Assembly: GCA_029204225.1 (NCBI GenBank)
Contig: CM055110.1
Span: 35,336,068 to 35,400,067, forward strand
Direction of reading: 5' to 3'
Source: Diphasiastrum complanatum
Lineage: Eukaryota > Streptophyta > Lycopodiopsida > Lycopodiales > Lycopodiaceae
Length of the DNA: 64,000 bases
Shown here piece after piece: positions 34,401 to 49,490 of the stretch. The number at the start of each line of letters is the position of its first letter. Positions within the stretch are counted from its first letter, which is position 1. The notes beneath the pieces were generated by a model. It did no database searches, was not told where the DNA came from, and was given only the letters and a program-made list of their open reading frames with translations. The position numbers and the translations under genes are program-made.

Positions 34401-37400
34401 AGCAAAGATGCTAGATGTTGCAATGAACAACGAGCACACTCGACATACTCTTGTACCCAGCAAACATAAGTACAATTCGTTCAAGATCCCCTTGATACAG
34501 ATGATCACAATACTGCACTGCATCCTATTCATGCCCTACAACTCTTTCCTCCCTTACTAGCTTTGACAATAACCAGCACATGCTCCCACGCAGTATGCTC
34601 TCCACAGACACCACATAGGAAACCAATGCAGGATGTGGTTAGCTACTAGGGGTAGGAAGACCGCCTCTAAGTTTCAAAGAAATACGAAGCAATGGCAAGA
34701 GATTTCATATATTTTTCAAAGAGGCCTAAAAAATTCACTTCTTCACCACTTGCTTGTAGCAAACAAGTAGCTCAATGAAAATGGAACATCAATATGTTGC
34801 TCTAAAAAAAACCCCTACTCTCAAAGAATATCAACAAATGATGGAGAGCAGAGTGTTCTTGGAACTTCGATGGAGGAGGTGAGTCTACACCGTAGGAGAG
34901 TAGGAGATCATTAAACTCAGGGCCCAATGGACTCTCTTTGTCATGGCCACATATGGACTAATCTCGGATTAATTATCCCACAAGGAGGTCAGTGGGCCTA
35001 CCTCTACCCGCCCGTAAATTAATTACGATTCTGAGGGGTAGGAGCACTCATAGAATTAAGGTCATAATTAATGTATAGAGGCCTAAAACTGAAGATGGTG
35101 TATTGGTATGGATCTAACAGTGACTCATAGGGAAAGTGGATGAGGTGGCCCAGTTACGCTGCTGATGTGTCCAGTGAGGTGGCCCAGTTAGGCTGTTGTT
35201 GATGTGTCTAGTGAGGGGTCATAGTTCACTACTAGTGGTGAAAGGGTGTTGGAGGGTATAAGTATACCCATAGGGCTCTCACTAATGTATGCTTGACTTT
35301 GGTGATTGTAGCTACATGCTGCTGGTGTGATATCTCTCTTCTATTGAGTTTGTGTGGTCCATAGCTTGGGGGCTAGATCCAATTGATCTAGGTTTGATTG
35401 AGTTGGTTTCTCCACCATCTGATTCCCTTTGGTTTCTTTGTATCAATCATCTAGTTTGGATCCTTGGTTATGGTCTTGAAACTCTCACCCCTTCTTTTCA
35501 GACACATTTGAAACGTCCATATTTCAAACATGTTTGAGGTTTTGAACACTTTTGATTGCTATAGTGCTTTGCAATAATAATGCAACACAGCACTAAACTC
35601 TCAATGTATCACTGATCTTGAATTAAGATATATCAAGAACAATGTCCTTGCAAGGGCCCTAGTCTCCCTTTAATGTTGGGAGTACAAAAAGCTTCTTAGT
35701 GCCGATGCAAAACCCTTCAATGTGGTTAGAAGCATATATCTCCAATACATGTAAATGTTGAGGGTTGTAGGGGAAGTGGATACTTCAGCGAAAACCACTT
35801 TCTACAAGGCTATTAGAATGAGGGAGTTGTGAGAAAAGACATGCTAATGTCATCAACTATTCTTGAGCTGAATTCCCACTCCAGCCAAAGTCTAACTATA
35901 CTTGATACTAAGTTGGCCTCACGTAAACAATTAATTTCACCGGCCATTACTAACCCAAAGGCTAGATACAGGCTAACTGTAACTACTGAAGGACGTCATA
36001 GAAGTGCTATTATATCCATATAACCGACAAACTATCCCTAACTCATCATGAACATAAGAAGATCAAGGTCGATAGACTTCATTCCACCATCAGCAGAAGA
36101 GATAAGACAATGTCAACAGAAAATGCCCAACGTACAGAGAGAGAAGTTTGAATTATGAGACCTAATCTCAGCACACAGGGACCTAAAAATTTCTCCCTAA
36201 TCTTTCAATGTTATTCGATGCTGGACACGTATGTACTTTGAATCTTCTAGCACAAGTTACGACTGAAGAGTAGGCCACTATTCAGCACTATCAAACAGTT
36301 AGAAACTAGACAGGATTTAAGTTACCTAGGACTCTACTCCATTCAGTAGTTATAAAAATTCATTCAAAAGTAAAAATACCACTTACAGCTTGGAATGGAA
36401 AAGTTCGAGAGAGAAGCTAAAATGGACAAAACACTATGTGCTTCAAATGTATATAAGCCATTTAAAAATCAAGATCATAAATTACCTCCTCTGGCTTATG
36501 AAACTTTGAAAGCTCCTTTTCAATCAGGGTTGCCATGGACTGAACATACCCTCCTCGATGATACCAAGAAGGAATGACTGTATGTTCCATGCGAGAAAGA
36601 TACTCATCCTCCCTGAAAAATGACAGAATACAGAAAAAGGTTTACAACTTGCATTGGATGGGATCACTGCATAGATCAATTCATAAAGAGCGTCTAGAAC
36701 TAGCCAGACTCATGCAATGCCTTTTCCCAATCAAATCTTCAACCGCAAACTACACATTCTTTTATACAAAGACAAACTAACAAACAAAAGAACAATCTTG
36801 CTCCAATATATTCACATGAGAATTTTGGCAGCATCCAAACCCAAAGAAGCTTAATGATATCCAAAGCGAGTTAACTTCAGGTCCAGATGGGTTCTCATTG
36901 ATGCGGACCACTTTTAGAACCTGTCTACTCTTGCAAAAAACATAAAAAATATAATCCAAACTTACGATTGTGATAAGTGAAAACTTGATATAGAGAAGAT
37001 CTTGACTGAAAGATTATAACACACTTCAAAGTGCAATTGCAACGTCATCCAAAATGAATGTATCACTTATGAATGCTGTTCACTTATAGCAAAATAGCCA
37101 GTTTTCCTGCAAGACCAGACAATATTCTTGAAGTTTCAAGAAAATGGTCAGAACAGCTCCCAAGCACTCAGATTAGATAACGTCATTGAATTATTGGGCT
37201 TACAGATGTCCCATAAGATGGGCGGCCGGAACACCAGCTGTAAACTGGTAGTGGTATAATAGGCCCAATGATCCTCGTTAGAAATTCCAGGACTGGGAAT
37301 TTGGACAACTTTGATATGAGCAAAACTATTTTAGGTACAAAAATGGGCAAACTCATTTACAGCCATGCTATAAAATGACGCTAGAGATTGGAGATTATAC

Positions 37401-37555
37401 ATGGCCCAGCAAGTACCCATTCTAGTGCCAAATTCACCTAAATCTGCGCACTAAGGTTCAGACTTCAATGGATCTAGACACGTGAAAGACTATGACAATG
37501 CAACTTTCAACTTGCATGCATCACCATGCAACTCTGCATGCTTGAACAAAACCAG

Positions 37556-37598
<43 letters not shown>

Positions 37599-38691
37599 AG
37601 AAGAAGAAGAAGAAGAAGAAGAAGCTTTATTAACGTCTTTTCCATGCCAAAAGGCATATAAGACGAACAAGTACATCAAAATGGATGGCACCAAGACGGA
37701 GCAATGCCGTCAAAACAACATAACTAAAACCAAACTAACTAAGAAGGAAAAAATATCTCTTCAGTGCTCTAACTCTCACCCTAACTTTGAACAATCTCTA
37801 ACAAGCTTCAATGAAAGGCTCTCACGCAGGAGGCAACTTTAAGTACAGTTTGAAAATTCTATCTTGACTAAAAGGCTCTCACGTAGGAGGCATCACTGAG
37901 TGATCAGTTCGGAATGGGGTGACCAGAAAATGTCAACCATCCCCCAGAAAATAAACCTGTTTCCTATCGCATTTGCTTCCTCAATGAGCTGCTTCCGTTC
38001 CTTCCACTGTAAGGCATTGAGATAATCATAAACGAAAACGTTATTGCCTTTAAGACGTCCACGATGCTTAAGAACTTCATTACGATAATCAGTGTATTTG
38101 AAACGGACGAAGACAACCAAAGAGTCGAACTTACTGTGCCAAGCTGCTTCCACGGCGCCTTCCTCTTCCTCATAGGAAAGCGAGGCCAGAAGTTCTTTGG
38201 CTGCAAGCAGGGGGTTGATTTCGGAAAGACCTCTGACGCAAAAGTTTTGAGAATTATATTCTCGTTTGGCTTGTTCTTCCATCGCCTGTAAATCATCTTA
38301 TTGCTTTTTGCTTTGGTATTTTTGAGCATGTCGGCCCAACTTTTTGTCGAGGTCTGAATTTTCTCCTCCCGTGCTTTGACCTGATCCGGGTTCACTTCCG
38401 GAGCTTTGCTAAATGCATCCATTTGAGCTTTGAGGCTTGCATTTTCCGTTTCAAGTGTCGTTACTCGTTCTTGAAGAGTGCATCCTGGTTATGAGAGACA
38501 TCAGACTGGAAAGGGGTGGCGCACTGCATGTATCGCATAGATCGTCGAGGGGCATCATAGAAGCAGGAGCTGGAGATGAGGCATGAAGAAGCAGTGATGA
38601 AGTTGCCTCTTTCCGTTCTGACGAGTAGTAACCCAATCTGAATCCATGGAGAAGGATCACTGGACAGGGCGCGATGGAGAGGTGCCATCAG

Positions 38692-38748
<57 letters not shown>

Positions 38749-41700
38749 CTTTATTGATGTCTCTGGGGTACCAAAAGTACATAAGACTAGAAGTAAATCT
38801 CAAGAATTATTCTAAGTTGAGGAGCATGTAAAATTCTCCAATTGAAAATTGTGAAATACGAGAGAGGCCTGATAATACCATGGCGAGTGATGTCCCAATA
38901 TCAGTATCTCCAAACTCCAAAACTCTCTACATGTAGATAATTGGCTTGGATATAGCCTCTAACTTTAAAGACGGTGAACAGTGTAATTGACAAAGGTTAA
39001 GAAATCGAATTCGAAAGAATCGACATTTATTCATTTGAATCAACCAATGATGATTTGATCTTTATTCATTCGACATTTACTTATTCGACCTTTATTCTTG
39101 TTCGATAGATGAACGAATTCGAAAGATAAACTGTTGAACCTTGAAACGAAACGTCATTGTATATCAACCATTTTTAATGGTTAGATCGATTCTCACTAGA
39201 AGAAGTAGCAACAGTGGGCTGCTTTTTACTTGACCACGAAATTGCAGAATTTCCATAGAAAAAGCAATGTCCACTTGTAGAGTGTCTAGTGTCTTAATCT
39301 CCACCCCAATCCGAGTCACTAAAACCAACCAAACATGCATCATCACAAGCAGGAAAAACCAGTCCATGACTTCTTGTTCCTTAAAGATATCGAAAGATCC
39401 TCTTCAACGCTTTCCAATGTGATGTCATCGGGGCATGCATGAATTGACTCATGAGTGAGACACTATAAGAAATGTCCGGTCTTGAATCACATAGGTAAAT
39501 GAGACAGCCAATAGCTTGACAATATAAAGTAGTGTCAAATGATTCACCATCACCTTGACTACTTGATTTCAGACCTGTCTCCATAGGTGTAGCAACCGGC
39601 TTGCAATCTTCCATCTTGAACCGCTTCAAAATCTGCCCAATGTAGCGTTCTTGAGAGATGAAAATTCCAGCCCCTTTGTACAAATTCAAGACCAAGATAA
39701 AAGTGCAATAGGCCTAAATCTGAGGTTTCAAAAATCATAACAAGATCAAGTATTACGACATCAATTTGCTGCTCATTACTTCCCGTAATAATAATATCAT
39801 CAACATAAAGCAAAATAATGATGATATAATCTGAAGTATGCTTGACATAAAGAGTAGATTCGCTAGGACTATTAGTAAACCCTCGATCACAAAAGTAGGC
39901 ATGTATCTTTTGATACCACATCCTCGGGGCTTGCTTCGGTCCATAAAGTGCCTTCTTGAGAAGACAAACTTTATCTTCTTGGCCTTCAACCAAAAAACCA
40001 GTAGGTTGTTGAAGGTACACTTCTTCATTGAGATCACCATTGAGGAATGCTATCTTTATGTCAAGTTGCCGCAAACGCCAAACAAAGTGGACAGCCAAAG
40101 AGGTTACTACCCTCACGGTAGTCATCCGAGTAGTAGGAGAAAAAGTCTTCTCATAATCAATCCCCTTTTGCTGAGCATAGCCTTTGGCAACGAGCCTTGC
40201 CTTGTACCTTTCAATGGTACCATCTGCCTTATACTTGAGTTTGTATACCCATTTAGAACCAATTGCCTTCTTCCCATGAGGAAGATCAACAAGAACCCAA
40301 ATCCTCCCAACATTTTACTCCCTTGGCCTGCTCATAGAAAACAGGTTCTTCTGCAACATCTCCATGAGATGTAAGAGCAAAATCTGAAAAATCAGCATAG
40401 TCCACTGATTTTGTAGAGGCACGTGTCTTTCCATCATAAAATGAACTTACTTTGCTGTCCCGCAAAGTCGACAACAGCCACCGTGGGACTGTTTTGGGCT
40501 GTCCAACAGCCATGTCTCTTCTTACAATTTGTTGTCCAAGATCCTCCGACACCGCACTTGGCTGTCCAAGATCTTCCAAAACTGGTCCTTGTTGTCCAAC
40601 AGTTCCTGCAGGCTGATTTTGAACAACAACGGGCGGTTCTTGATGAACATTAGGCTCTAAACTTGATGAGGTGTTGGGCAGGTCGAAACTGGTTGATTGC
40701 TGCCCCTTATCTCCAGCAATAGAAGATGGTACCAAATCTGGAAAAACTTTAACATTCACAGTATGTGGGCTGTCCCCCTTCAGGCTGTCCCCCTTCAAGA
40801 TATGAGTTGGGGCCACATCCAATGAATTCTTTTCATCAAAATGCACATCACAACTATAATCTTGTTAGTGCTCAAATTGAACAGCCTATAGCCTTTGCTT
40901 TCACTACTATAGCCAACAAAAATGAATTTAACTCCTTTATCCTCAAGCTTTGTACGAAGTTTATCCGGAATAAAAGCATAAGCCGTACAACCAAAAATGC
41001 GCAAGTGAGAGATTGAAGGCTTCTTCCCATACCAAACTTCATAAGGAGTTAATACTTTCAATGCTTTAGTAGGACACGATGGCTTATGTATGTTGCCATT
41101 ATAACCGCTTCAGTCCAAAACTTGTGAGGCAGCCCCTTTGGTTTGAGCATGCAACGGGCCATCTCCATAACTGTGCGATTCTTTCGCTAAGCAACACCGT
41201 TTTGTTGAGGCGTATAGGGAGTTGTCATTTGATGTAGAATCCCCTTTTCTCGAAGAAATGCACTGAGCGTATTCTTAATGTATTCCCCTCATCGATCGGT
41301 GTGTAGGGTCTTCAAAGAATGCCCAAACTGATTTCCACCATTGCTAGAAAATCTTTGAAATGTTGAAAAACTTCCGATTTAGCCTTCATAGGATAGATCC
41401 ATGTAAAACGGGAAAAGTCATCAATAAAAAAAATAGATGCACTTTCCAATGGATTCGGTCCTCATTGGACCACAAACATCACTATGAACCAAATCAAATT
41501 TATCAAGAACCCTTATAGTTCCATCAATTGGAAAAGGTTTCCTTTGAAACTTTCCAAGTACGCACCCCTCGCATACATGCCCTTCCGGCTGCTCAATAGT
41601 AGGAATGTCTTCTACCATAGTAAATGTCTTCAGCTTTTTCAAACTTGCAAAGTTGAGATGCCCAAACCTTGCGTGCCACAATTCAGCCAACTCCAATGAT

Positions 41701-43075
41701 TGTGATGTAGAAGCAACAAGACATGTAGAGAGAATTCGTCACTCATAGGTATCCATAATGAATAAGCCAGCATGCATTGTTCCCGAAACAAGAATCAAGA
41801 GTGATCTTTTAGGATCCTTGACAAGACACTTATCTCTTTGAGCTCAACAACTAGTCCTTGCTTCAACATAGTTGAAACCGAAAGAAGATTCTTCTTGATT
41901 CCCGGAACATAAAGCACATTCTTAATGTACTTTTCTTCACCATTAGGCAAAATGATGGCTACAATTCCAATTCCATGAATAGAATAAGATGCATCATCCG
42001 GACATTATTGTACCTTACTTCCATTTTGCACTTTCACTAATTTAGTGAATGCTTCTTTACGAGAAGTCATATGACGAGTAGCACCACTATCTATCACCCA
42101 TTCAATGGGCTGAAAATCAGCAACTTGCAAAACAGAATCTAAATTCCTCATAGATGTAGTAGTACTAGTAGAAGCAATATTAGACACAAAAGCATAGTCT
42201 TGGTTGAAGAGATCACCACTAGCTTCAAGCTCTTGCTCCAAAATAGCAAGTGAAGCGCTAGTATCAATTCCTTTACTCTCCTCTTTCGCAAGCTTCTTCT
42301 TACAATCCTTGATGAAGTGCCCATACCTTTTGCAATAATGGCACTTCCCTTTCTTCTTTTGAGTGTTGACATTTTGACCTCCAACGGGCTTTTGCTCATC
42401 CTTGTAAGGAGGATTCTCCTTTCCTTTTGACTTGCCTTTGCCCTTGCCTTTCGTGAAGAAAGCTTGATCTTGTTGAGTGTCACCCGCAAAGTTTTGCCTC
42501 GTTTGCTCCTCTTGAAGAAGCAACCCAACAAGTTCATCAAAGGAGAGTTGTTGTCCCCTAAGAGAGATACTCAAAGATGAAACAAATGGAAGACTTTCTG
42601 CACAAAACCAGCTTCTTGAAAATTAGGTTAGCTTCGATTGAAGCCTACATCGAAGCCCAATTAGGAAGCCAAATAGTGTGATCAACACACACTCCAATAG
42701 GGCTGTTGAAAGCGCCCTACTACTTGCTGAGAATCTGCCACAAGTTGAATGCAAACCTGAAAACAATAACAGCAAGATAAGGAGACACCACAACCAAAAA
42801 TCAGTAGCAGATTTTTGGGCGCCCTCCTCCAAACAAAACTTGCTAAAAACTGGTTGCATAAAAATCAGATTCGAGATTCTGATTTTTGGGTGCCAAAAAT
42901 TGCTCCTCCAAGATCATTGATGGCCGCCCTCCTTCAACCTGAAAAGAGACAAAAAAGCTTGCTGCAGATCCGGTAGCTCTGATAAGATGTAGGAAAGCAA
43001 GAGTCAAGTCACCAAGATCTAGTTATCAATCAATCTCCACAGAAAACAAGAGAGAAGAGGCTAGGCGCCCAACTC

Positions 43076-43135
<60 letters not shown>

Positions 43136-46100
43136 CATCAACAAGAGCAATGGAGAGCAATGCTTAGCCAAACTGTGAAAATGGAATACACAATGAGCAT
43201 CTAAGTACTCTCCCTGGATGTGACCAAATGCCGCCAAACCCTAAGGTTAACCACTTAATAAATGTAGGGGATCCCAAAAGTCAAGATAGGGCCCCTAGAC
43301 AAAATTAGACCCCTAAGGACCCACAAGTCAGTACATGACCAAAATTGGGTCCAGCTGAACTTAAGACAAACTTAAGATGGCCTAAATAACTAATACCCAT
43401 AATTACACAAATCTCAACCTTTTGGGTCAAAGTAACCTATGGATTAACTTTAGCATAGTCATTTATTTCTAGCAAGTAAGAGCAATTATATCCAGCCAAA
43501 GTCAATCTATGGTTAATGAAAACAGAAATCATTGTGAAATTAAATAGATTATCCTCAGTTGTATAACAGGTATGTCGCTGTGAACAACAGCTAAGCCTTT
43601 ATAAGTCCAGTCATGATTCAGAAAAGGCTACATTTTCCCCCAACCCAAGACTGCTTCAAGAAAGTTCATGTTTTAAAGTAACAGGCTTACCTGAAAATGC
43701 TTTCAAGCAATCGCAAGCTAGATCCACTTGTTGATATTGAAAACTGAGGATATAGAGGCAGAATTACCAGTCGGGTGATACCATCCTTCTTTATCTGTAA
43801 ACAACAGTTGATTGTCAAAAGTATAATTTTCTTGCATGCTTCATAATATGTCCAAGAATGTTATGGGACGAATCAGACACTATGAGACATACATAATAAG
43901 GATTTCTTTCAACTCACAGAAAAAGAGTGATGTAACAACAGGTAACATGAGCCATAATTCAGCCAATGTCATGCAAATCTCACTAACCCTTCTTTCAATC
44001 ATGTGTCATCAACTGTAGTCTCTCCCATGCCCAAAAAAACAGACTTCTTCTTCCAACTTTGACTACTAGCAGGCTGCAGTAGCTACCTGTTCCAGTGCCT
44101 CTTCTATAAAAGGATGCCAATATCTCATCCCAACATACACTTTAGCGGGCAAATTCTTCAACTCCAAGGCTTTTTTTAAGGCATCTGCCTGCAAGAATCC
44201 ATAAAAGCAATCACATAACATCAGAACTTATGAACCTAAAGATGGATGATATTACATACTGGAAAAGGGTATAAAAATTCTTGACATGTTATCAGAAGAT
44301 GGAGGCTCGACCTCACAAGTTATGGATACGTAATACTGACACAGTTGATATTCTTGGGGACCTTATTTCTTATGAATACCCAGAGCAATATCAAATTATA
44401 TTGGGTCTAACTATGATGATATCACTACGGCCCGGCCCCCTTTCTAAACATATGGTTATTACTAGATTATGAGCCTGCTGGTAGAACACAGGAGCCATGA
44501 GATCTTATCTGAGGAGATGTGTGCTGTAACCCAATTAAGAACATTCTAGAGTAAACCTGAAAAAGCTCGAAAAAAATAAGTACGACCATTCACTTTGACA
44601 TTTGACAGTTCATTTGCTTGGAGACATAGTTCCCTAGCATTCAAACCTCATTTCTGACAAATATTCTGAACATAGAAGGAATCACAGATTCGGTTCAGAC
44701 CATGGTTTTGCTTTTTGCAGATTAAACTAATAAAATCCAAGGTACTTGCTATTGCGCAATGATGAGCAGATGGTAAGGTGAAAGTCAGCAGGCAATCAAC
44801 CCGACTTATGTTGTATTGGTCCGAAGGACTTCATCAAGCATTTTACAGACCGAGCAAACAAAAAAATAAAATCTAAATGGTGAAGGTAGAATTGCTGCTA
44901 GGTTTGGTAAAAGCAATTACAGGGTTCAATGTGGGGCTTCCTTGAAGCGAGGAGCCATCCTTGAGTTGGTGTTGAGAAACACCAACTCTCCACGCTGTTG
45001 AGCAATAAGCTTCTTCTGCTTGTACTAGGCATGTGTACTCATTTCCTCTCAAAAACTGATGCTGAATACTCTTTTGAGAGGATGTGAGTGACCAGTCACT
45101 TCAAGATGGGGAGTAGGGCCCTCGATGATGTTCAAGCAACTGACCATACATAAGTTTCCTTGGCCAAGAGATGTGAAAAGATGCCATCGTTGCGGCCCAT
45201 AGAGTGCTCTCTCTTGCTCAATGGACCACTGCTCATATCTGACTCGATCAACCCATTTATTGGTGCGATGCAATGTCCCTCCGACATTTTGATGTAATCT
45301 ATAAAATCAAATGTGCAATGCAATAAAACCACATTTGGTGTAGGGGTATACGAGTCCTCGATAATACTTTGTAAGACTAGTAAATAAAAAGCTTTTTTGC
45401 ATCTTAGCTTTTTCGAAAAGCAACTGAACATTTAGTCAATTTGATCATGAGTGTGACCCACCAATAAAATTCTTATTTTGACTTTTTTGAAGAAAAATTA
45501 GAGCAACGAACATCGATAAATATGCCAACATTATTTGATTTTTATTTTCTCTTGCAGTATTATCAAGTTGCAAGTAGAGAATCTCAAGAAGACTATTACC
45601 AAATTGAACTATTATTTTTTTTTTTTAATCCGGGTCCTCCCTCAGTGCCCTGACCCATGACCTGTAACAAGGAAGATCCGACCTCCGACGCTGACAGCGT
45701 CCCATACCACTGCCAAAGCCATCAGCCATCTCCCGCCTCAGGCTAGCACTCATCTTGGCTGTGCACAAGCGCTCTCCATTAACCATTCATTATATATGGT
45801 TGACCTTAGAGGTCGTAAGGCAAGATGGTCAGAAATGCTCCAAAAATTTCATTATGACATTGAGTACCAGAAGGGTACCTCTAATCGTGCCACGGATACC
45901 TTAAGCCAGATTGGAGAGGTTAATCAGTTAAGCTTTTCTGAGATCCAATCTGAGTTATATCTGTCCTTAAGAGGTCATATTTGGCTAGACGTCCTGGCAG
46001 GTACTTCTAGATCTAGTGGAGAACTTGGAATGCAGGATTCCAAGATTTCTCCCGAGGACAAGATATTAAGAGACTATTCCTAAGGAATGGGATACTTTTC

Positions 46101-49100
46101 CAGAATGGGAAAGTTTGTGTGCCAGAAAATGATGATATTAGGGCCCAAATCCTGCATGAATGTCATGACACCCTAGTTCACAAAAAGGACGCTTGACCTA
46201 ATAAAAAGGTAACTTTTATTGGCCAAATCTAAAAGGTCAAGTGGAGGCATATGTTTGCAAGTGCGGGCAATGCCAAGTAAATGAAGCTGAGAGACTTAAG
46301 CAACTGGCTTGTTACTTCCTTTGGAAATTCCCGAAAGAAAGTGGAAAGTCCTCCATGGATTTTGTGGTTGGACTACCTCGAACAAGGAAGCAAAATGATG
46401 CTATTTGGGTTATAGTTGACAGACTAACCAACATGGCGCAAGTCATCCCAACCAAACAGTCTGTCAAAGCTTCTTAACTTTCTCAGCTTTTCGTGGAGAG
46501 GTTGTGTTATTTGGTTTGACATTGTTAGTGATCAAGATTCCAAGTTCACTGGCAAATTTTGGCAAGCGGTCTATGCGAAACTGGAGACCACATTAAGTCT
46601 AGGGTCTACCGATCATCCTGAATCAGATGGTTAGACGGAAAGGACGAACCAGTCCATGGAAGATATGCTTCGTGCATATGTTTCCAGAAGACAGTCGGCC
46701 TTCTACTCGATTTTTCAAATAGGTCAGCAAGCAACTTCCTCCAAAAATCCGGAAATTTCAAACACTGTTTCGGCTTCAAACTTGGATTTTCCGGGACAGC
46801 AGGTCTGAGATTGGTTGTGGAAGAGCTGAGAGGGTTCCTCTTCGTATTTTCTTTGGAAGTACAATCCTCATAAATAGCTAAGTCTTATTTCTCTCTTTTG
46901 TACAGTTATAAATTAGTCTTTTTGACTTTTTTTTGAAAGGAAACGTCATGCACTCTTTTTCTATCTCTGAAAATAACCACTTCTCCCGGACTTGATCAAC
47001 GCCTGACAAGAGGCATTGATGAATTAGAAACAGAATCCCTAAGGTTCTAAAAAGGGAAAGAACCAATGGAAGTTGAAGAACAGGAACAATTCGTCGAAGA
47101 ACTCGACGAATTGGTTACCAAGGAGCAGTTTCTCCACTTGGTAACAGAAGTGGATGAACTGAAGCCAATTTCAAGTCCAATGTGGACGACTCGTTCGCTA
47201 AACTCAAAGGCTTGATTTTGAGTTCCGCGAAAGAAAGCTTCCCTCCACTTCTCAGTTGTCCCCTTCTCCACTTCCATCCGTTTCGGGTGAGCCTATGCGG
47301 TCTCACCCCAGTGTTTTTGAAGACTTAAAACCTCCTACTTTTATTGGGGAAGAGAAGGATAGAAACGCAGACATTCTACAAACCTTCCTCAGCAAATGGA
47401 AGCAAGTTGATGCATATGATGGATGCATTAGTCAAAAGTTTCATGCGAAACCTTTTCAATTTGATGTTTTAGCGAAGGCTGAAGAATTCAAGCACTCTTT
47501 GGAACCTTTTTGTACTAATCAAGGAGGGAGTCAACATGTGTCAATTAGTACTTTTCTTCAAAGTGTTAAGAGTGAGCATTTGTTTGGAGAGAATTTTTCA
47601 TTACTTGAAGAATCTTCTATGTCATCCCATACCTCTTCGAGGGACAGCTTTGATGACGCCATCATTGATGCATCTCTTGATAGTTTGCCAAATTTTTATG
47701 ATGAAGACGTTGAACAGCAGGTTCAGTCATCTTGTCTTGGTCATTTACAGCCTATTTTACATCATGAGCAGTCCATTATGCTTCAGGAACGGCCTGCGGA
47801 AGATTATGGACAACATGGTCCATGTCGGGAACACTTTGGGCAGCAAAGTGTTGAACAGCCCATAAAAGTTCCTTGTCGGCTATTGGAGAGTTTGCAGGAC
47901 AGCAAAGAAATGTCTTACTACGAAAGGAAGGCACATGCCTCTTTAAAATCAGTACCTCTTGCTGATTTTTTTGGCACTTTTCATCATGATGTTGGTACAT
48001 CGCCTATTCTATGTGAGAAAGTCATTGATGGTAAGGTTCGGGAGGATGTGATGCCAAAAGAGTTTGGTACTCTTTTTTTGTCCTTATGGTAAGAAGTATT
48101 TTATATGATGTGGGAGCCTATGATGGATTACAAGTCCATGTTTCGACTTATTGTCGAGTTTATGTTGGTTCCCTGCTTCGGATGGAGCATGCAAATCCTC
48201 ACCCTTCGACTTGATGGTTCATTATTACGCATTCTTTTCCTTTTATATGTTGGACATGATTGGGGATGCATTTCCATTTAAGGAGGGTGTTGGAATGTAA
48301 ATGGAATCGCTTTCATTACCATAGGTTACTTTGACCCACAAGGTCGAGAATTGTGTAACCATGGTCATTTATTATATTAGGCCTACTAAACTTAGAGTTA
48401 GCCAAGTTAGTATGAAATAAACTTGGTAGGGACTCATGGGTCCACTAGGCCTAATTGTGACATTAAGTACCCCAACTTGACATATTGGAGGTACCTTATT
48501 CTTTCTATGTAACTTATAGAAAGTTGGATAGTCAATAGTCAAGTAGTTGGATAGCCAATAGTCATGAAGTTAGATCTTTTGGCAAATGAACTAAGGTATT
48601 AGCCGATCACTTCCAGAACTTACAAATTTTACAAATTTAAAGCTTTGCATGAGCCTCCCCATCATGTATTGCTTCTTGCTTACATGCAGGTTCCTTATTG
48701 ACATGCACGGACTAAATGTACTTTCACCTTAAATGCATGAACTACCTTTGCTTTTGACTAAAATGCATGCAATGCTTTTGCTTTTGCGTGCCATGCATGT
48801 AATAGAAGTCAATAATATTCGACAGGGTACATGACAGTGGGCAAAGTGCGAGGTCAAATTCTAATTTTTGTCATCTGGAGGCCTCTTCCGTGTTTTAAGG
48901 GAGTTGGGTCCTTTTTATACTCTCTCTACAAGTTGGAATAACATTGTGCCTAGGAGGTTCCACAAGTTTCTAGATGATGCCTTAGCCCTTCACTCTTTAG
49001 TATCCTTCAAAGCACGTCAATTTCATAAGACCAAGCCAGTTGAATGATAGAGCACAATACTTCACAAAGATTGATCCATGGGCAAGATACCAATAGATCT

Positions 49101-49441
49101 GGATTCTAACTAAGGATGTTTCTAAGAGTAGCTTTATAACAAGGTATTGGCTAGTGCAAATTTTTTGGTCTTACCATTTGGTTTTGAATAATGCTTCAAT
49201 AGATCTGGATTCTAACTAAGGATCAATGTTTGAGGGTACCTTTCGAATCGCCTTTTCGAACCGTGTTTGAATCGAGTTTGAATCGGGAAGGGTTTTTTTT
49301 TTAAAACATTAATGTCACAACATACATATTACATATTACATATGTCATATTCCAATGTACCATGTGCATGGTTATTTAGTGGTAAATTAGCAAATGTTCA
49401 ATGATTCGAATTTCACGAAAATGACAAAACACACACACACG

Positions 49442-49490
<49 letters not shown>

